Origin: Verrucomicrobiota bacterium
GTDB lineage: Bacteria; Verrucomicrobiota; Verrucomicrobiia; Opitutales; Opitutaceae
Direction: 5' to 3'
DNA: 50,162 nt
Assembly (NCBI GenBank): GCA_018239845.1
Contig: JAFEGO010000120.1
Coordinates: 1-50,162, forward strand
This document shows positions 16,943-25,356 of this stretch, piece by piece. The notes under the pieces are model-generated. The model saw only the letters and a program-made list of their open reading frames with translations, did no database searches and was not told where the DNA came from. Position 1 is the first letter of the stretch. Each line of letters opens with the position of its first letter. The position numbers and the translations under genes are program-made.

Positions 16943-17446
16943 TCAGGAGAGCAGAGAGAGGCGGCGGACGGGACGCTTGCCGCCGAAGGTGGCGTTGGCG
17001 AACTCGATCACCTCGTCGCGGTAGCCGATGAACTCGAGGACGCGCGCGAGGAAGCGGCGCTTGGTGGCGGTGTCGATGTTCATGATCGCCCAGTACTGCG
17101 TGCCGTCGATCTGGCGCGCCTGGTTGTGGCGGCAGGTTTCAAGAATCTCCTCGCGGCTGAAACTGAGGTAGCGCCGCCCGCCGGGCAGGCTGCGGATGAA
17201 TTCGCCAAACTCGCTGGGATGCTGCGCCGCAACCCAGGAGAGCAGGGCGAGGTATTTGTCGGCGTCGGTGAACTTGGCGCGAAACTCCGGGCTGAGGACA
17301 AAAGCGGCGAGCGGCTCGGCGGCCTCGGCGGAGGCGGTGGGGACATTGAGCAGCGTCGAGAGGACTTCGTTGGGGGTGCGGTGAAAACCGACCGCGAGGT
17401 TTTGCAGCGCGGCGTAAACCTCGTCGCTGATCTCGATCTTTTTCAT
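16943..17446 (-). CDS. SeqA-like protein (hemimethylated-DNA-binding replication regulator family)
   Basis: 167 residues. The N-terminus MKKIEISDEVYAAL...NEVLSTLL matches the SeqA oligomerisation domain pattern (E. coli MKTIEVDDELYSYI...SDILRRML). Residues 64-153 match the SeqA DNA-binding domain in order: KYLALLSWVAAQHPSEF, GGRRYLSF, then GTQYWAIMNIDTATK, against GTPYWVITNTNTGRK in E. coli. By this by-eye alignment Arg91 corresponds to R116 and Asn123 to N150 of the GATC-contacting loops, but N152 is Asp and R118 is not kept. SeqA sequesters hemimethylated oriC in Dam-containing Gammaproteobacteria. A related role here is inference; specificity may differ. It lies downstream of a small membrane-protein gene on the same strand, 93 bases apart. 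Confidence 0.75.
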   Translation of the reverse strand: MKKIEISDEVYAALQNLAVGFHRTPNEVLSTLLNVPTASAEAAEPLAAFVLSPEFRAKFTDADKYLALLSWVAAQHPSEFGEFIRSLPGGRRYLSFSREEILETCRHNQARQIDGTQYWAIMNIDTATKRRFLARVLEFIGYRDEVIEFANATFGGKRPVRRLSLLS

Positions 17447-17539
17447 CGAAACGCATTAAACCGGTTCAATAGGTCTTAAACGAGAAGAATGCGACGAAAG
17501 GGTGGGATTTAGCGACGTAATATACGTACCGCGCGCCCG

Positions 17540-17791
17540 TCAGAGCTTGGCCGCCCATATCAAGGTAAGCAACACACCGCATCCGATCATGCAATAGATG
17601 ATCCAGTTCAAAAGCTTGTAAATTTTCGTGGCCTGGGCGGGCGATAGTTCGCCCCTAGCGACGCTGGCTTCGCGGGCGGCCGTCTGCTGCTTTCGGCTCG
17701 TGAGAAGGGCAATCCCGCTGCCTAGAATCAGAAAGGCCACAATGGGATCCATGACGGAGGCGAGTGCATTCCATTTCTCAACGGACGTCAT
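17540..17791 (-). CDS. Small two-helix membrane protein of unknown function
   Basis: 83 residues with two hydrophobic segments (about 15-33 and 62-80) separated by a charged, Ala/Gln-rich loop (SRKQQTAAREASVARGELS). No family recognised. Its base composition is lower in GC than its neighbours'. It is upstream of the SeqA-like gene on the same strand and might be co-transcribed with it, although a short palindrome separates them. Confidence 0.55.
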   Translation of the reverse strand: MTSVEKWNALASVMDPIVAFLILGSGIALLTSRKQQTAAREASVARGELSPAQATKIYKLLNWIIYCMIGCGVLLTLIWAAKL

Positions 17792-17968
17792 ATGATTGGG
17801 TTACTACAGCTACTAGTAAATGGCGCTCCGTAGAGGGACGAGCGAAAATCGATGAGCTAAAATAGCGGTCGTCGAATTAGGGGAAAGAAGGAAAGTTCCC
17901 TGAAAAAATCAACGGATAGTACGATTTTGAACAAACTTTTGGAGCGGGGCGGCGTCGTAGGGTATGTC

Positions 17969-18418
17969 ATGAAAAACCTCATCCTCACCCTGCTGCTGGC
18001 GGTCGCCGGTACGAGCGCCGTCCAAGCCCAAGATTATCAGCCGGCCGTGGTCCGCGGCTCTGTGCTCGGCGCCATCGCGGGCGCCTTTATCGGGGGTCAC
18101 AACCATGACCGCTGGGCCCAGGGCGCCGTGATCGGCGCGGTGGCCGGCGGCCTCATCGGCGCGGCGGTCGATCAGCCGGCCCCGCCGCCGCGGACGGTGA
18201 CGTACTATTCCCAGCCGCAGCCGGTGCAGACGGTGGTTTACACGCAGCCGGCCTGCCCGCCGCCCGCGGCCCCGGCGCAGGTGGTCTATGTGAGCACCCC
18301 GCCGCCCCCGCCGCAGGTCGTGTACGTGCAGTCGGCGCCCGTCGTGGTGGCCCGGCCGGTCGTGTACGTGGTGGACAGCCACGGCCGCCGGTACGTGCGG
18401 GACTACCGCCGGTGGTAA
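17969..18418 (+). CDS. Glycine-zipper envelope protein, Pro/Val/Tyr-rich
   Basis: 149 residues from ATG 17969: signal peptide MKNLILTLLLAVAGTSAVQAQ, then a glycine-zipper segment (GSVLGAIAGAFIGG...GAVIGAVAGGLIGAAVD, residues about 30-65), then a repetitive Pro/Val/Tyr/Gln-rich tail (VVYVSTPPPPPQVVYVQ) ending in basic RRYVRDYRRW. Glycine-zipper domains often insert into or associate with the outer membrane. A GTG/TTG-type longer frame begins at 17927, but the signal peptide fixes the start. Function unknown. Confidence 0.7.
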   Translation: MKNLILTLLLAVAGTSAVQAQDYQPAVVRGSVLGAIAGAFIGGHNHDRWAQGAVIGAVAGGLIGAAVDQPAPPPRTVTYYSQPQPVQTVVYTQPACPPPAAPAQVVYVSTPPPPPQVVYVQSAPVVVARPVVYVVDSHGRRYVRDYRRW

Positions 18419-18438
18419 GCCAGAACCTTTAGGTTAGT

Positions 18439-18699
18439 TCATGCACCCGTCGCGGATGGTCCGCGGCGGGTTTTCTTTTTGGGCGCGGCGGTGGGAGCGG
18501 GCGCAGGAGGCGGGGTGGATTCAAACAGGGGATCGCTGAAATCGTTGACGATGCCCTCGTAGGGGCGGTCCTGCTTGTAGATGGCGAGGATGCGCGCGTG
18601 CTCGTGGTCGGTCGTCGGGAAAATCTTCGGTGGCTCGCCGGGCAGGAAGATCCCGGTGTAGGCCCGGCGGCGGTCAACGAGGCGGCGGATGACGAGCAT
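18439..18699 (-). CDS. Small hypothetical protein with Pro/Ala-Lys tail
   Basis: 86 residues from ATG 18699. The first 60 residues look like a folded domain (MLVIRRLVDRRRAYTGIFLP...YEGIVNDFSDPLFES); the tail is low-complexity PPPAPAPTAAPKKKTRR. No family recognised. It is convergent with the glycine-zipper gene. A frame on the same strand (18429-18773) overlaps it but has less protein-like composition. Confidence 0.5.
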   Translation of the reverse strand: MLVIRRLVDRRRAYTGIFLPGEPPKIFPTTDHEHARILAIYKQDRPYEGIVNDFSDPLFESTPPPAPAPTAAPKKKTRRGPSATGA

Positions 18700-18718
18700 G
18701 GGGAAAGGCTAGTTTTGT

Positions 18719-18752
18719 TTAACCGCGAATGCACGCGAATGGACGCGAATTT
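18719..18752. repeat. 10-bp-period dispersed repeat
   Basis: Three near-identical units CGCGAATG-CA, CGCGAATG-GA, CGCGAATT following TTAAC. Same family as 4831-4860. It lies in the gap upstream of the small hypothetical gene and does not encode protein. Confidence 0.5.
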
Positions 18753-18823
18753 TTCCGAGCCCTGGGTTGGCAAGGATTCATGGGCGAAGGCGCGGGCACT
18801 CGCGGTGACCGGCCGGCGCGGCC

Positions 18824-18853
18824 AATAAAAAGGGCGGGTCTTTCGACCCGCCC
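18824..18853 (-). terminator. Rho-independent terminator of the lipoprotein gene
   Basis: Perfect 9-bp stem GGGCGGGTC/GACCCGCCC (18832-18840 with 18845-18853), 4-nt loop, followed on the minus strand by CTTTTTATT. It lies 23 bases beyond the stop of the lipoprotein gene. Canonical form. Confidence 0.9.
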
Positions 18854-18876
18854 GATGCGCGATGCTGGCGCGAAGC

Positions 18877-19800
18877 TTATTTGGCCGTGACCGTGATCGG
18901 GACGGTGACCTCGCCGGAGCCGTAGCCCTTGAGGAAGAGGGAGCCGTTGCCGGGGTGGCCGCCTTGCACGTTGATCGTGACGGTGGTCTGGCCCTGCGGT
19001 ACGACGACCTCGGGCATGATCACGCTCTCGGGGATGTCGGTCGTGAGGTCGAGGAGGAGGCCGCCCGGAGGCGCGGGATTGGGGATGGTGAAGCTGATCG
19101 TCTGAGTCTCGCCCGTGCGCAGGGTGAGGGCGGTGGGGGAGACGCTGAGGTTGCTGCCGTCGATGCGGAAGGTGCCGACGGGGGAGTTGCCCGAGGCGCT
19201 GGCGACGGTGACCTGGTAGTTGCGGCCCGCGGCGAGCGCGGGGACGAAGAAGCTCAGGGAGTTGGGCGAATCGAAGACCGTGCGGGCCGGGTTGCCATCG
19301 AGGCTGATGACATCCTGCGGGGTGAAGCCGCGGCCGAGGACGCTGACGCGCGCGCCGACGGGGCCGCGGTTGACCTCGAGGGAGAGCACGTAGCGGCGCA
19401 CGATCTTGGCGTGCGTGATCTCGGTGTAGGCCTCCTCGGGATGGGTGACGCCGTTGGTCGTGAGGTTGTAGTTCACGAGGAAGTAGTAGGCGAGCTCGTC
19501 GCGGCCGGCGGGCAGCTGGTAGTCGAACTCGTACATGCCCTCGCCGAGGGCGGCCTTGGTCATCGCATGGTTCTGGCCGTCCACCACGATGTACGGGGTG
19601 ATGCTGGACTTCTCGATGGCGTCCACCTTCGGCGTGACGCGGAGGGTGATGGTGTAGATCTGCGACGGGTTCTCCGGCAGGGAGCCCGGCGTGAGGTTGG
19701 TGAGCACAATGCCATCACAGCCGGCGAGCAGCAGGAGGCTCAGCGCGGCGCCGAGGGAGAACAGAAATTTCCTCGCGGAAAAAAGACGGTTGGTATGCAT
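18877..19800 (-). CDS. Lipoprotein with IPT/TIG-like beta domains
   Basis: 307 residues from ATG 19800. A signal peptide with LLLAGC lipobox (Cys near residue 23) indicates lipidation. The mature protein is beta-rich: a segment resembling carbohydrate-binding/filamin-like folds (YYFLVNYNLTTNGVTHPEEAYTEITHAKIVRRYVLSLE), an IPT/TIG-like unit (GPVGARVSVLGRGFTPQDVISLDGNPARTVF...SLSFFVPALAAGRNYQVTVASASGNSPVGTF), and a final domain with SVSPTALTLRTGETQTISFTI. Likely surface- or periplasm-exposed. The start is fixed by the lipoprotein signal; the longer frame overlaps hemW. Specific role unknown. Confidence 0.75.
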   Translation of the reverse strand: MHTNRLFSARKFLFSLGAALSLLLLAGCDGIVLTNLTPGSLPENPSQIYTITLRVTPKVDAIEKSSITPYIVVDGQNHAMTKAALGEGMYEFDYQLPAGRDELAYYFLVNYNLTTNGVTHPEEAYTEITHAKIVRRYVLSLEVNRGPVGARVSVLGRGFTPQDVISLDGNPARTVFDSPNSLSFFVPALAAGRNYQVTVASASGNSPVGTFRIDGSNLSVSPTALTLRTGETQTISFTIPNPAPPGGLLLDLTTDIPESVIMPEVVVPQGQTTVTINVQGGHPGNGSLFLKGYGSGEVTVPITVTAK

Positions 19801-19844
19801 TGGACTTTTGGCGTGAAAACCGGGCGAATTAGAGTGCGTTAGTA

Positions 19845-21035
19845 ATGATTCACCTCGCAACAGAGCAAGACAAAGCTGTTTCCCCGGCACCGCTGGGATT
19901 GTACGTGCATGTGCCGTTCTGTGCCTCGACCTGCGATTTCTGTGCGTTTTATCAGACAGTGCCGACCGCCGGGGCGGTCGAAAGTTTCATCACCGGCATC
20001 GCCCGCGAGGCGGAATTGGTGAAGTGGGAGCGGCCGGTGACCACGGTTTTCTGGGGTGGTGGCACGCCAGGACTGCTCGCGCCCGCCGATCTGGCCCGGC
20101 TGGCCGCGGTGGTGCGGAGCCGCTGCGGCGGCACGCCGGAGGAGTGGACCGTGGAGCTCGCGCCGGCGTCGGTGACGCCGCAGCGGCTCGCAGTGTTGAA
20201 AGAGGCGGGGGTGACCCGCGTGTCGATGGGCGTGCAGAGTTTTCAGCCGGCGCTGCTCGATGCGCTCGGCCGCCAGCACACGCTGGAACAGATTTACCGG
20301 GCCTACGACGCGATCCGGGCGGCGGACTTCAAGAGCGTGAACCTCGACCTGATGTTCGCGCTGCCGGGCCAGACGGAGGCCGAGTGGATCGCGGACATGC
20401 GCGAGGCCGTGCGGCTCGCGCCGGACCACCTCTCGACATATTGCCTGACCTTTGAGGAGGACACGAAACTCTGGATCAAGCTCTCGCAAGGCCGCGTGAA
20501 ACTCGATCCCGAGCACGAGGTGCGGCTCTACGAGACGACCTGGGCGGAGTTGGCCGCAGCGGGCTACGCGCAGTACGAGGTGTCAAATTTTGCCCGCCCG
20601 GGCCATATCTGCCGCCATAACTTCAACACCTGGCACATGCACGAGTGGGTGGGCCTCGGGCCCTCCGCGGCGTCGCAACACGATGGACGGCGCGGCGGCA
20701 ACATCGCGGACCTCCCCGAGTGGCTGGCGCGCGTCAACCGCGGCGAGCGCGTGACGGAGGACCGCGTGGCGCTCACCCCCGCGCTGCTGGCGGAGGACGC
20801 GCTGATCTTCGGCCTGCGCATGAACGCCGGCGTCGATGTCAGCCTGTGGCGCGAGTGCTGTCCGGAGGCACCGTGGCCGGCGGTGGATGCGTTGCTGGAG
20901 CAACTCGTGCTCGACGGCCTCGCGGTCCAAGCGGGCGGGCGGGTGAAGCTCACCCAGCGCGGCCGGCTGCTGGCCGACGCCGTCGGTGCGGAGATGATGG
21001 AAGCTTTTGCGCCCGTTGAGGTCGACGAAACGTGA
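19845..21035 (+). CDS. hemW: Radical SAM heme chaperone HemW-type protein
   Basis: 396 residues. LGLYVHVPFCASTCDFCAFY contains the radical-SAM CxxxCxxC cluster; VTTVFWGGGTPGLL, RVSMGVQSFQPALLDALGR, NLDLMFALPGQTEAEW, LSTYCLTFEEDT, and YEVSNFARPGHICRHNFNTW (a strong HemW motif) follow. A C-terminal HemN-like winged-helix region is present (FGLRMNAGVD). HemW proteins transfer heme rather than act as coproporphyrinogen oxidase (family knowledge). It is divergent from the lipoprotein gene. The following peptidase gene starts as this gene stops. Confidence 0.9.
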   Translation: MIHLATEQDKAVSPAPLGLYVHVPFCASTCDFCAFYQTVPTAGAVESFITGIAREAELVKWERPVTTVFWGGGTPGLLAPADLARLAAVVRSRCGGTPEEWTVELAPASVTPQRLAVLKEAGVTRVSMGVQSFQPALLDALGRQHTLEQIYRAYDAIRAADFKSVNLDLMFALPGQTEAEWIADMREAVRLAPDHLSTYCLTFEEDTKLWIKLSQGRVKLDPEHEVRLYETTWAELAAAGYAQYEVSNFARPGHICRHNFNTWHMHEWVGLGPSAASQHDGRRGGNIADLPEWLARVNRGERVTEDRVALTPALLAEDALIFGLRMNAGVDVSLWRECCPEAPWPAVDALLEQLVLDGLAVQAGGRVKLTQRGRLLADAVGAEMMEAFAPVEVDET

Positions 21036-21037
21036 AC

Positions 21038-22051
21038 ATGAGAATTCGACTTGGATTGCTGCTGGTTTTGTTTTTCCCGCTCGGTTTGCGCGCGGCCGTG
21101 CGCGTGGACTTCACCTGGCCGACGCCCCTGACCGCGTGGAACGACGGAAAGCCGGCGACGGATATCCTGCAGCAGGCAGGCTCGGGCGACCCGGACTCGG
21201 GCGGCTTTGGCGGCGTGCGCAGCGGCGGCAGCCAGTTTCATGAAGGCATCGACATCCGGCCGGCGACGCGCGACCGGCGCGGCGAGCCGGCGGACAGCAT
21301 CTTTGCCGCGATGAACGGCGTGGTGCGGCACATCAGCCGGAGCGCGGGCGACAGCAGCTACGGTCGCTACATCGTGCTGGAGCACCCGGATCAGACGCCG
21401 GCGATCTACACGCTCTACGCGCACCTGAGCCAGATCGCGCCCGGCCTGAAGGAAGGCGACCAGGTCAACCGCGGCCAGGTCATCGCCACGATGGGCCACA
21501 GCTCGGGCGGCTACGTGATCCCGCGCGACCGCGCGCACCTGCACTTCGAGATCGGCGTGATGGTCACGCGCGATTTCCAATGGTGGTACAACGCCCGGAA
21601 ATTCGGCAGCCGCAACGACCACGGCCTGTGGAACGGGATGAACCTCATGGGTTTCAGCCCGCTCGATTTCCTGCAGGAGTGGCGCGCGCGCCGAGTGAAT
21701 ACGTTTCAGGAGTATTTTGCGAAGATGGAGCCCGAGGTCACGGTGCGGATCGCGACGCGACGCATCCCGGACTTCGTGCAGCGCTATCCATCGCTGGTGA
21801 CCAAGCCGATGCCGCCGCTCGTGGCGGGCTGGGAGATCAAGTTCAACTGGACGGGCATCCCTTACGCCTGGACGCCCCTGACCTCGCTCGAAGTGCTGGG
21901 CCTCGCGCCCGACAAACCCGTGCTGAGCGACGTCAACACCGCGCTGGCCAAGCGCGAGCGGAGCAAATCCATCGCGGTCAGCCGCCGCGGCAGCTGGGAG
22001 CCCGGCAAGGACCTGCGGACCGTGCTGCAGCAGCTGTTCGGGCTGCAGTAG
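21038..22051 (+). CDS. M23-family metallopeptidase, secreted
   Basis: 337 residues. A signal peptide (LGLLLVLFFPLGLRA) is followed by a LytM/M23 fold. The zinc site is present: HEGIDI (HxxxD), TLYAHLSQIAPGLKEGDQVNRGQVIATMGHSS, and HLHFEIG (HxH). The C-terminal third (from about residue 190) has no recognised domain. Probably a peptidoglycan endopeptidase or a scaffolding homologue, periplasmic. The ATG at 21038 is 3 bases beyond the hemW stop. A GTG at 21032 overlapping that stop is an alternative. Confidence 0.85.
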   Translation: MRIRLGLLLVLFFPLGLRAAVRVDFTWPTPLTAWNDGKPATDILQQAGSGDPDSGGFGGVRSGGSQFHEGIDIRPATRDRRGEPADSIFAAMNGVVRHISRSAGDSSYGRYIVLEHPDQTPAIYTLYAHLSQIAPGLKEGDQVNRGQVIATMGHSSGGYVIPRDRAHLHFEIGVMVTRDFQWWYNARKFGSRNDHGLWNGMNLMGFSPLDFLQEWRARRVNTFQEYFAKMEPEVTVRIATRRIPDFVQRYPSLVTKPMPPLVAGWEIKFNWTGIPYAWTPLTSLEVLGLAPDKPVLSDVNTALAKRERSKSIAVSRRGSWEPGKDLRTVLQQLFGLQ

Positions 22052-22057
22052 AAAACA

Positions 22058-22124
22058 TTAGCCACAGATCACACCGAGGGACACGGATGGGGTGATCCGT
22101 GAGATCGGTGCAATCTGTGGCTAA
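22058..22124. repeat. Inverted repeat of the TTAGCCACAGAT type
   Basis: TTAGCCACAGAT..CACCGA (22058-22077) and its inverse (22105-22124) match in 18 of 20 positions. The CACAGAT/GGCTAA wording is a common intergenic repeat style in large high-GC genomes. It lies between the convergent peptidase and TPR genes and may form the shared terminator. Confidence 0.55.
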
Positions 22125-22135
22125 AGTAGTTGGGC

Positions 22136-22504
22136 TCAGCTCTGGGGCTTGAGCTGGGCGAGGAGACTCAGGAACTCCGGGCGCTCCTTCAGGGCCTCGA
22201 GGTCGGGGTCCTGCTGCATCCAGTCGAGGTCGTCGTAGCCGAGCTCGATCGCCTGGCGCAGCGAGCGGAGGGCATCGGCGGCGCGCTTGGAGAGGGCGAG
22301 GCTGCACGCGAGGTTGTAATGCGCGGTCGCGTTGGCGGGCAGGAGCTTCACGAGCTTGCGGTCCATGCGGAGGCCGTCGGCGATGCGGCCCTGCTTCGTG
22401 TAGAGGCCGCCGAGGATTTCCACGACGTCGGTGTAGGTGGCGTCGCGTTTCAGGACGGACTCGAAGAAGGCGATCTCGAATTCGGGGTCTGAAGGCTTGG
22501 CCAT
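22136..22504 (-). CDS. Small TPR-repeat protein
   Basis: 122 residues from ATG 22504. Helical tetratricopeptide-like pattern: FFESVLKRDATYTDVVEILGGLYTKQGRIADGLRMDRKLVKLLPANATAHYNLACSLALSKRAADALRSLRQAIELGYDDLDWMQQDPDLEAL (two to three repeats), ending in RPEFLSLLAQL. A protein-interaction role is expected; partners unknown. The longer frame upstream is a shadow of the Fur-family gene. It begins 8 bases after that gene ends, so the two are likely co-transcribed. Confidence 0.8.
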   Translation of the reverse strand: MAKPSDPEFEIAFFESVLKRDATYTDVVEILGGLYTKQGRIADGLRMDRKLVKLLPANATAHYNLACSLALSKRAADALRSLRQAIELGYDDLDWMQQDPDLEALKERPEFLSLLAQLKPQS

Positions 22505-22512
22505 GGCGGGGA

Positions 22513-22977
22513 TCAGCTGCGGCGGGGGCAGGTGCCGGTGAGGCGCAGGGTGTCGCAGTGCGCGCTCACCTGAAGGCGCTGAGAGACGGGAGTGAGGCCG
22601 AGCTTCGAGGAGACGGTGCTGCCGTACCACTCCATGAAGGGGGCGCTGATCTCGAAGATCTTGTCGCAGTCGAGGCAGACGACCTGCGCGACCTGCGTGG
22701 TGCCGCCGGAGTTGGGGTAGTAGAATTTCTCGCCGGAGCCGATGTCCACCTCGCGGAGGAGGGCGCTCTCGGTCATGATCGGCAACGTGCGGTAAACGGT
22801 GGCGCGCGAGACGGAGTCGTCGATGGCGCGGGCGTAGTCGAGGAGCTGCTCGGCGGTGAAGTGCTCCTTCTGCGCGAAGGCGGCGTCGAAGATCGCCAGC
22901 CGCTGGTTGGTCACGCGCAGTCCCTTTTGGGTTAAAAATTTCCTGAACTTGTCCCGGGAGGCGTTGAGGCTGCTCAC
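22513..22977 (-). CDS. Fur-family transcriptional regulator with atypical metal site
   Basis: 154 residues from a GTG at 22977. The winged-helix N-domain is typical: [55 protein letters not shown]. The dimerisation domain keeps the structural-zinc pair CLDC (Cys101, Cys104) and has Cys141 and Cys150 near the end. The HHHDH-type regulatory metal motif normally just before CLDC is replaced by [10 protein letters not shown]. So it may sense a different signal or bind metal differently. The GTG start gives a standard N-terminus; the very long frame upstream is a shadow of priA. Divergent from priA. Confidence 0.85.
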   Translation of the reverse strand: MSSLNASRDKFRKFLTQKGLRVTNQRLAIFDAAFAQKEHFTAEQLLDYARAIDDSVSRATVYRTLPIMTESALLREVDIGSGEKFYYPNSGGTTQVAQVVCLDCDKIFEISAPFMEWYGSTVSSKLGLTPVSQRLQVSAHCDTLRLTGTCPRRS

Positions 22978-23070
22978 AGGGGCTATGTTTGGAGGGGGCC
23001 GCGGGGTGTCAATGCGATCGTGGCGACGCGGCTTGCGCGGCGGGGGCGCATCCCTCATGACCGCGCGAGC

Positions 23071-25308
23071 ATGACCGTGGGCGTCCATCCTCTGGCCGGT
23101 TTCGACAAGCTCCTGCACTACCGCGTGCCGGAGGCGATGAGCGCGGACATCGCGGTCGGCTCGCTCGTCCGCGTGCCGTTGCTCAATACCACGCGGCTGG
23201 GCATCGTGGGGGAAATCGGTGCGCCCAAGGACTTTCCGGTGGACCGCCTGAAGTCGCTGGTGCAGGTGGTGCATCCATTCCCCGCGCTGCCGCCGGACCT
23301 GCTCAGGCTGGCGCGGTGGATGGCGGGCTACTACGCCTGCGGGCTCGACAGCATCATCGAGACGATGCTGCCCGCGGCCGTGCGCAACGGTGCGGTGGTG
23401 AAACACGAGAAGCTGCTCGCGATCGCCCGCAAGCTCGCGCCTGACGAGACCGCGGCGCTCGCGAAAAAAGCCCCGCAGCAGGCGCGGCTCTACGCGTTTC
23501 TGGAGCAGCAGTTCCGCCCGCAGGCCAAGGCCCTGGTGCTGGAGCGGCTGGGCCTGACGGCAGCGGTCGTGACGGCGCTGGTGAAGCGCGGGATCGTGCG
23601 CGAGGAGGTGCGCCGGGTGGAGCGCGTGGCGTACGCGGACGACTTTGCCCACGGCGAACTGGTCGCCTCGCAACCGCACGCGCTCAACGCCGAGCAGGCC
23701 GCGGCGGTGGCGGCGCTCGATGCGAGCATCGCGGAAAACAAATTCGGCGTGACGCTGCTCCACGGCGTCACGGGCTCGGGCAAGACCGAGGTGTACCTGC
23801 GGGCGATCCACACGGCGTTGCAGACCGGCGGCGGCGTGGTGTTCCTCGTGCCCGAGGTGGCGCTGACGCCGCAGACCGTCGCGCGGCTGCGCTCGCGCTT
23901 GGAGGCCATTGCACCCGGCCACAAGTGCGTGGTGTGGCACAGCCACCTGAGCGAAGGGGAGCGGTTCGACGGCTGGCTGGCACTCGCGACGGGCGAGGCG
24001 CGGGTCGTGGTGGGGGCGCGCTCGGCGATCTTTGCGCCGGTGCAGGACCTCCGCCTCATCGTCGTCGATGAGGAGCACGAGCCGGCTTACAAACAGGATG
24101 AGACGCCGCGCTATCATGGCCGCGACGTCGCGGTGATGCGGGCCAAGCTCGCGGGCGCCATCTGCCTGCTCGGCTCGGCCACGCCGGCGCTGGAAAGTTT
24201 CGCCAATGCGCAGAGCGGGAAATACAAGCTGCTGGAGCTCCGCCAGCGCGTCGATGCGCGCAAGCTGCCGCACATCGACATCGTGGACCTGCGCATTGAG
24301 GTGATGCGCCAGCGCGGCATGAGCTCGCTCTCGCGCAAGCTCGTGGACGCGATGCAGGCGCGGTTCGCGCGCAAGGAACAGACGATCCTCTTCATCAACC
24401 GCCGCGGCTACTCCTCGTCGATGCTCTGCACGAAGTGCGGGCACGTGGAGGAGTGCCCGCATTGCAGCATTGCGCTGACCTACCACCGGTCGGACGAGAT
24501 GCTGCGCTGCCACCTCTGCGGCACGCAGAAGCCGGCGCCCGCGCGCTGCCCGAAGTGCGCCGCGCCGGATATCCGCTGGAAAGGCCTCGGCACCCAGCGC
24601 GTGGAGGAGGCGGTGCGCCGCGTGCTCCCGCGCGCCAAGATCGAGCGCATGGACACGGATGCGATGTCCAAGAAAAACCGTTTCCGGGAAGTCCTGGCTG
24701 ATTTTCGCGCCGGCAAGATCGACGTGCTGGTGGGCACGCAGATGATCGGCAAGGGTCTGGATTTTCCCAACGTGACGCTCGTGGGGCTGGTCGATGCGGA
24801 CATCTCGATGCACGTCCCGGACTTCCGGGCCAACGAGCGCACCTTCCAGCTCCTCGTGCAGGTGGCGGGCCGCGCCGGGCGAGGGGACCGCGCGGGCGAG
24901 GTGATCGTGCAGACCTTCACCCCGCAGGCGGAGGCGATCCAGTTTTCGCGCCACGCGGACTTCGCGGGCTTCGCGGCGTCGGAGCTGAAGATCCGGAAGG
25001 ACTTCAGCTATCCGCCGTACCGGCACCTGATCCACCATCTCTTTCGCGGACCCAATCCGGAGAAACTGAAGTTCTTCGCCGAGCAGTGGGCCAAGCTCGT
25101 GGAGAAGGAGCTGGGCGACCGCGTCGAGCTGCGCGGGCCGTCGCCGTCGCCGATCGAGAAGATCAAGGACGAGTACCGCTGGCAGCTCTGGTATTTCACG
25201 CATTCCGTGACGAAGGTGGTGCCCGAGCTGGCGCGCCTCCGCGAAGGCTTCGCGTGGCCCGACGACATCACGCAGGTCTTCGACGTGGACCCGATGAACC
25301 TGGCATAG
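23071..25308 (+). CDS. priA: Primosomal protein N' (PriA helicase)
   Basis: 745-residue 3'-to-5' DNA helicase that restarts stalled replication forks. The N-terminal DNA-binding region is followed by Walker [42 protein letters not shown] (DEEH box), [11 protein letters not shown], and the zinc-binding module with eight Cys ([13 protein letters not shown] ... CHLCG ... CPKC). [25 protein letters not shown] and [19 protein letters not shown] complete motifs V-VI. ATG 23071 gives the normal start [19 protein letters not shown]; the upstream extension is not conserved-looking. Confidence 0.96.
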   Translation: MTVGVHPLAGFDKLLHYRVPEAMSADIAVGSLVRVPLLNTTRLGIVGEIGAPKDFPVDRLKSLVQVVHPFPALPPDLLRLARWMAGYYACGLDSIIETMLPAAVRNGAVVKHEKLLAIARKLAPDETAALAKKAPQQARLYAFLEQQFRPQAKALVLERLGLTAAVVTALVKRGIVREEVRRVERVAYADDFAHGELVASQPHALNAEQAAAVAALDASIAENKFGVTLLHGVTGSGKTEVYLRAIHTALQTGGGVVFLVPEVALTPQTVARLRSRLEAIAPGHKCVVWHSHLSEGERFDGWLALATGEARVVVGARSAIFAPVQDLRLIVVDEEHEPAYKQDETPRYHGRDVAVMRAKLAGAICLLGSATPALESFANAQSGKYKLLELRQRVDARKLPHIDIVDLRIEVMRQRGMSSLSRKLVDAMQARFARKEQTILFINRRGYSSSMLCTKCGHVEECPHCSIALTYHRSDEMLRCHLCGTQKPAPARCPKCAAPDIRWKGLGTQRVEEAVRRVLPRAKIERMDTDAMSKKNRFREVLADFRAGKIDVLVGTQMIGKGLDFPNVTLVGLVDADISMHVPDFRANERTFQLLVQVAGRAGRGDRAGEVIVQTFTPQAEAIQFSRHADFAGFAASELKIRKDFSYPPYRHLIHHLFRGPNPEKLKFFAEQWAKLVEKELGDRVELRGPSPSPIEKIKDEYRWQLWYFTHSVTKVVPELARLREGFAWPDDITQVFDVDPMNLA

Positions 25309-25356
25309 TCGGGACTCGCCACGCGGCGCGAAGTCGCAACCATGCGCGGACCAAGC

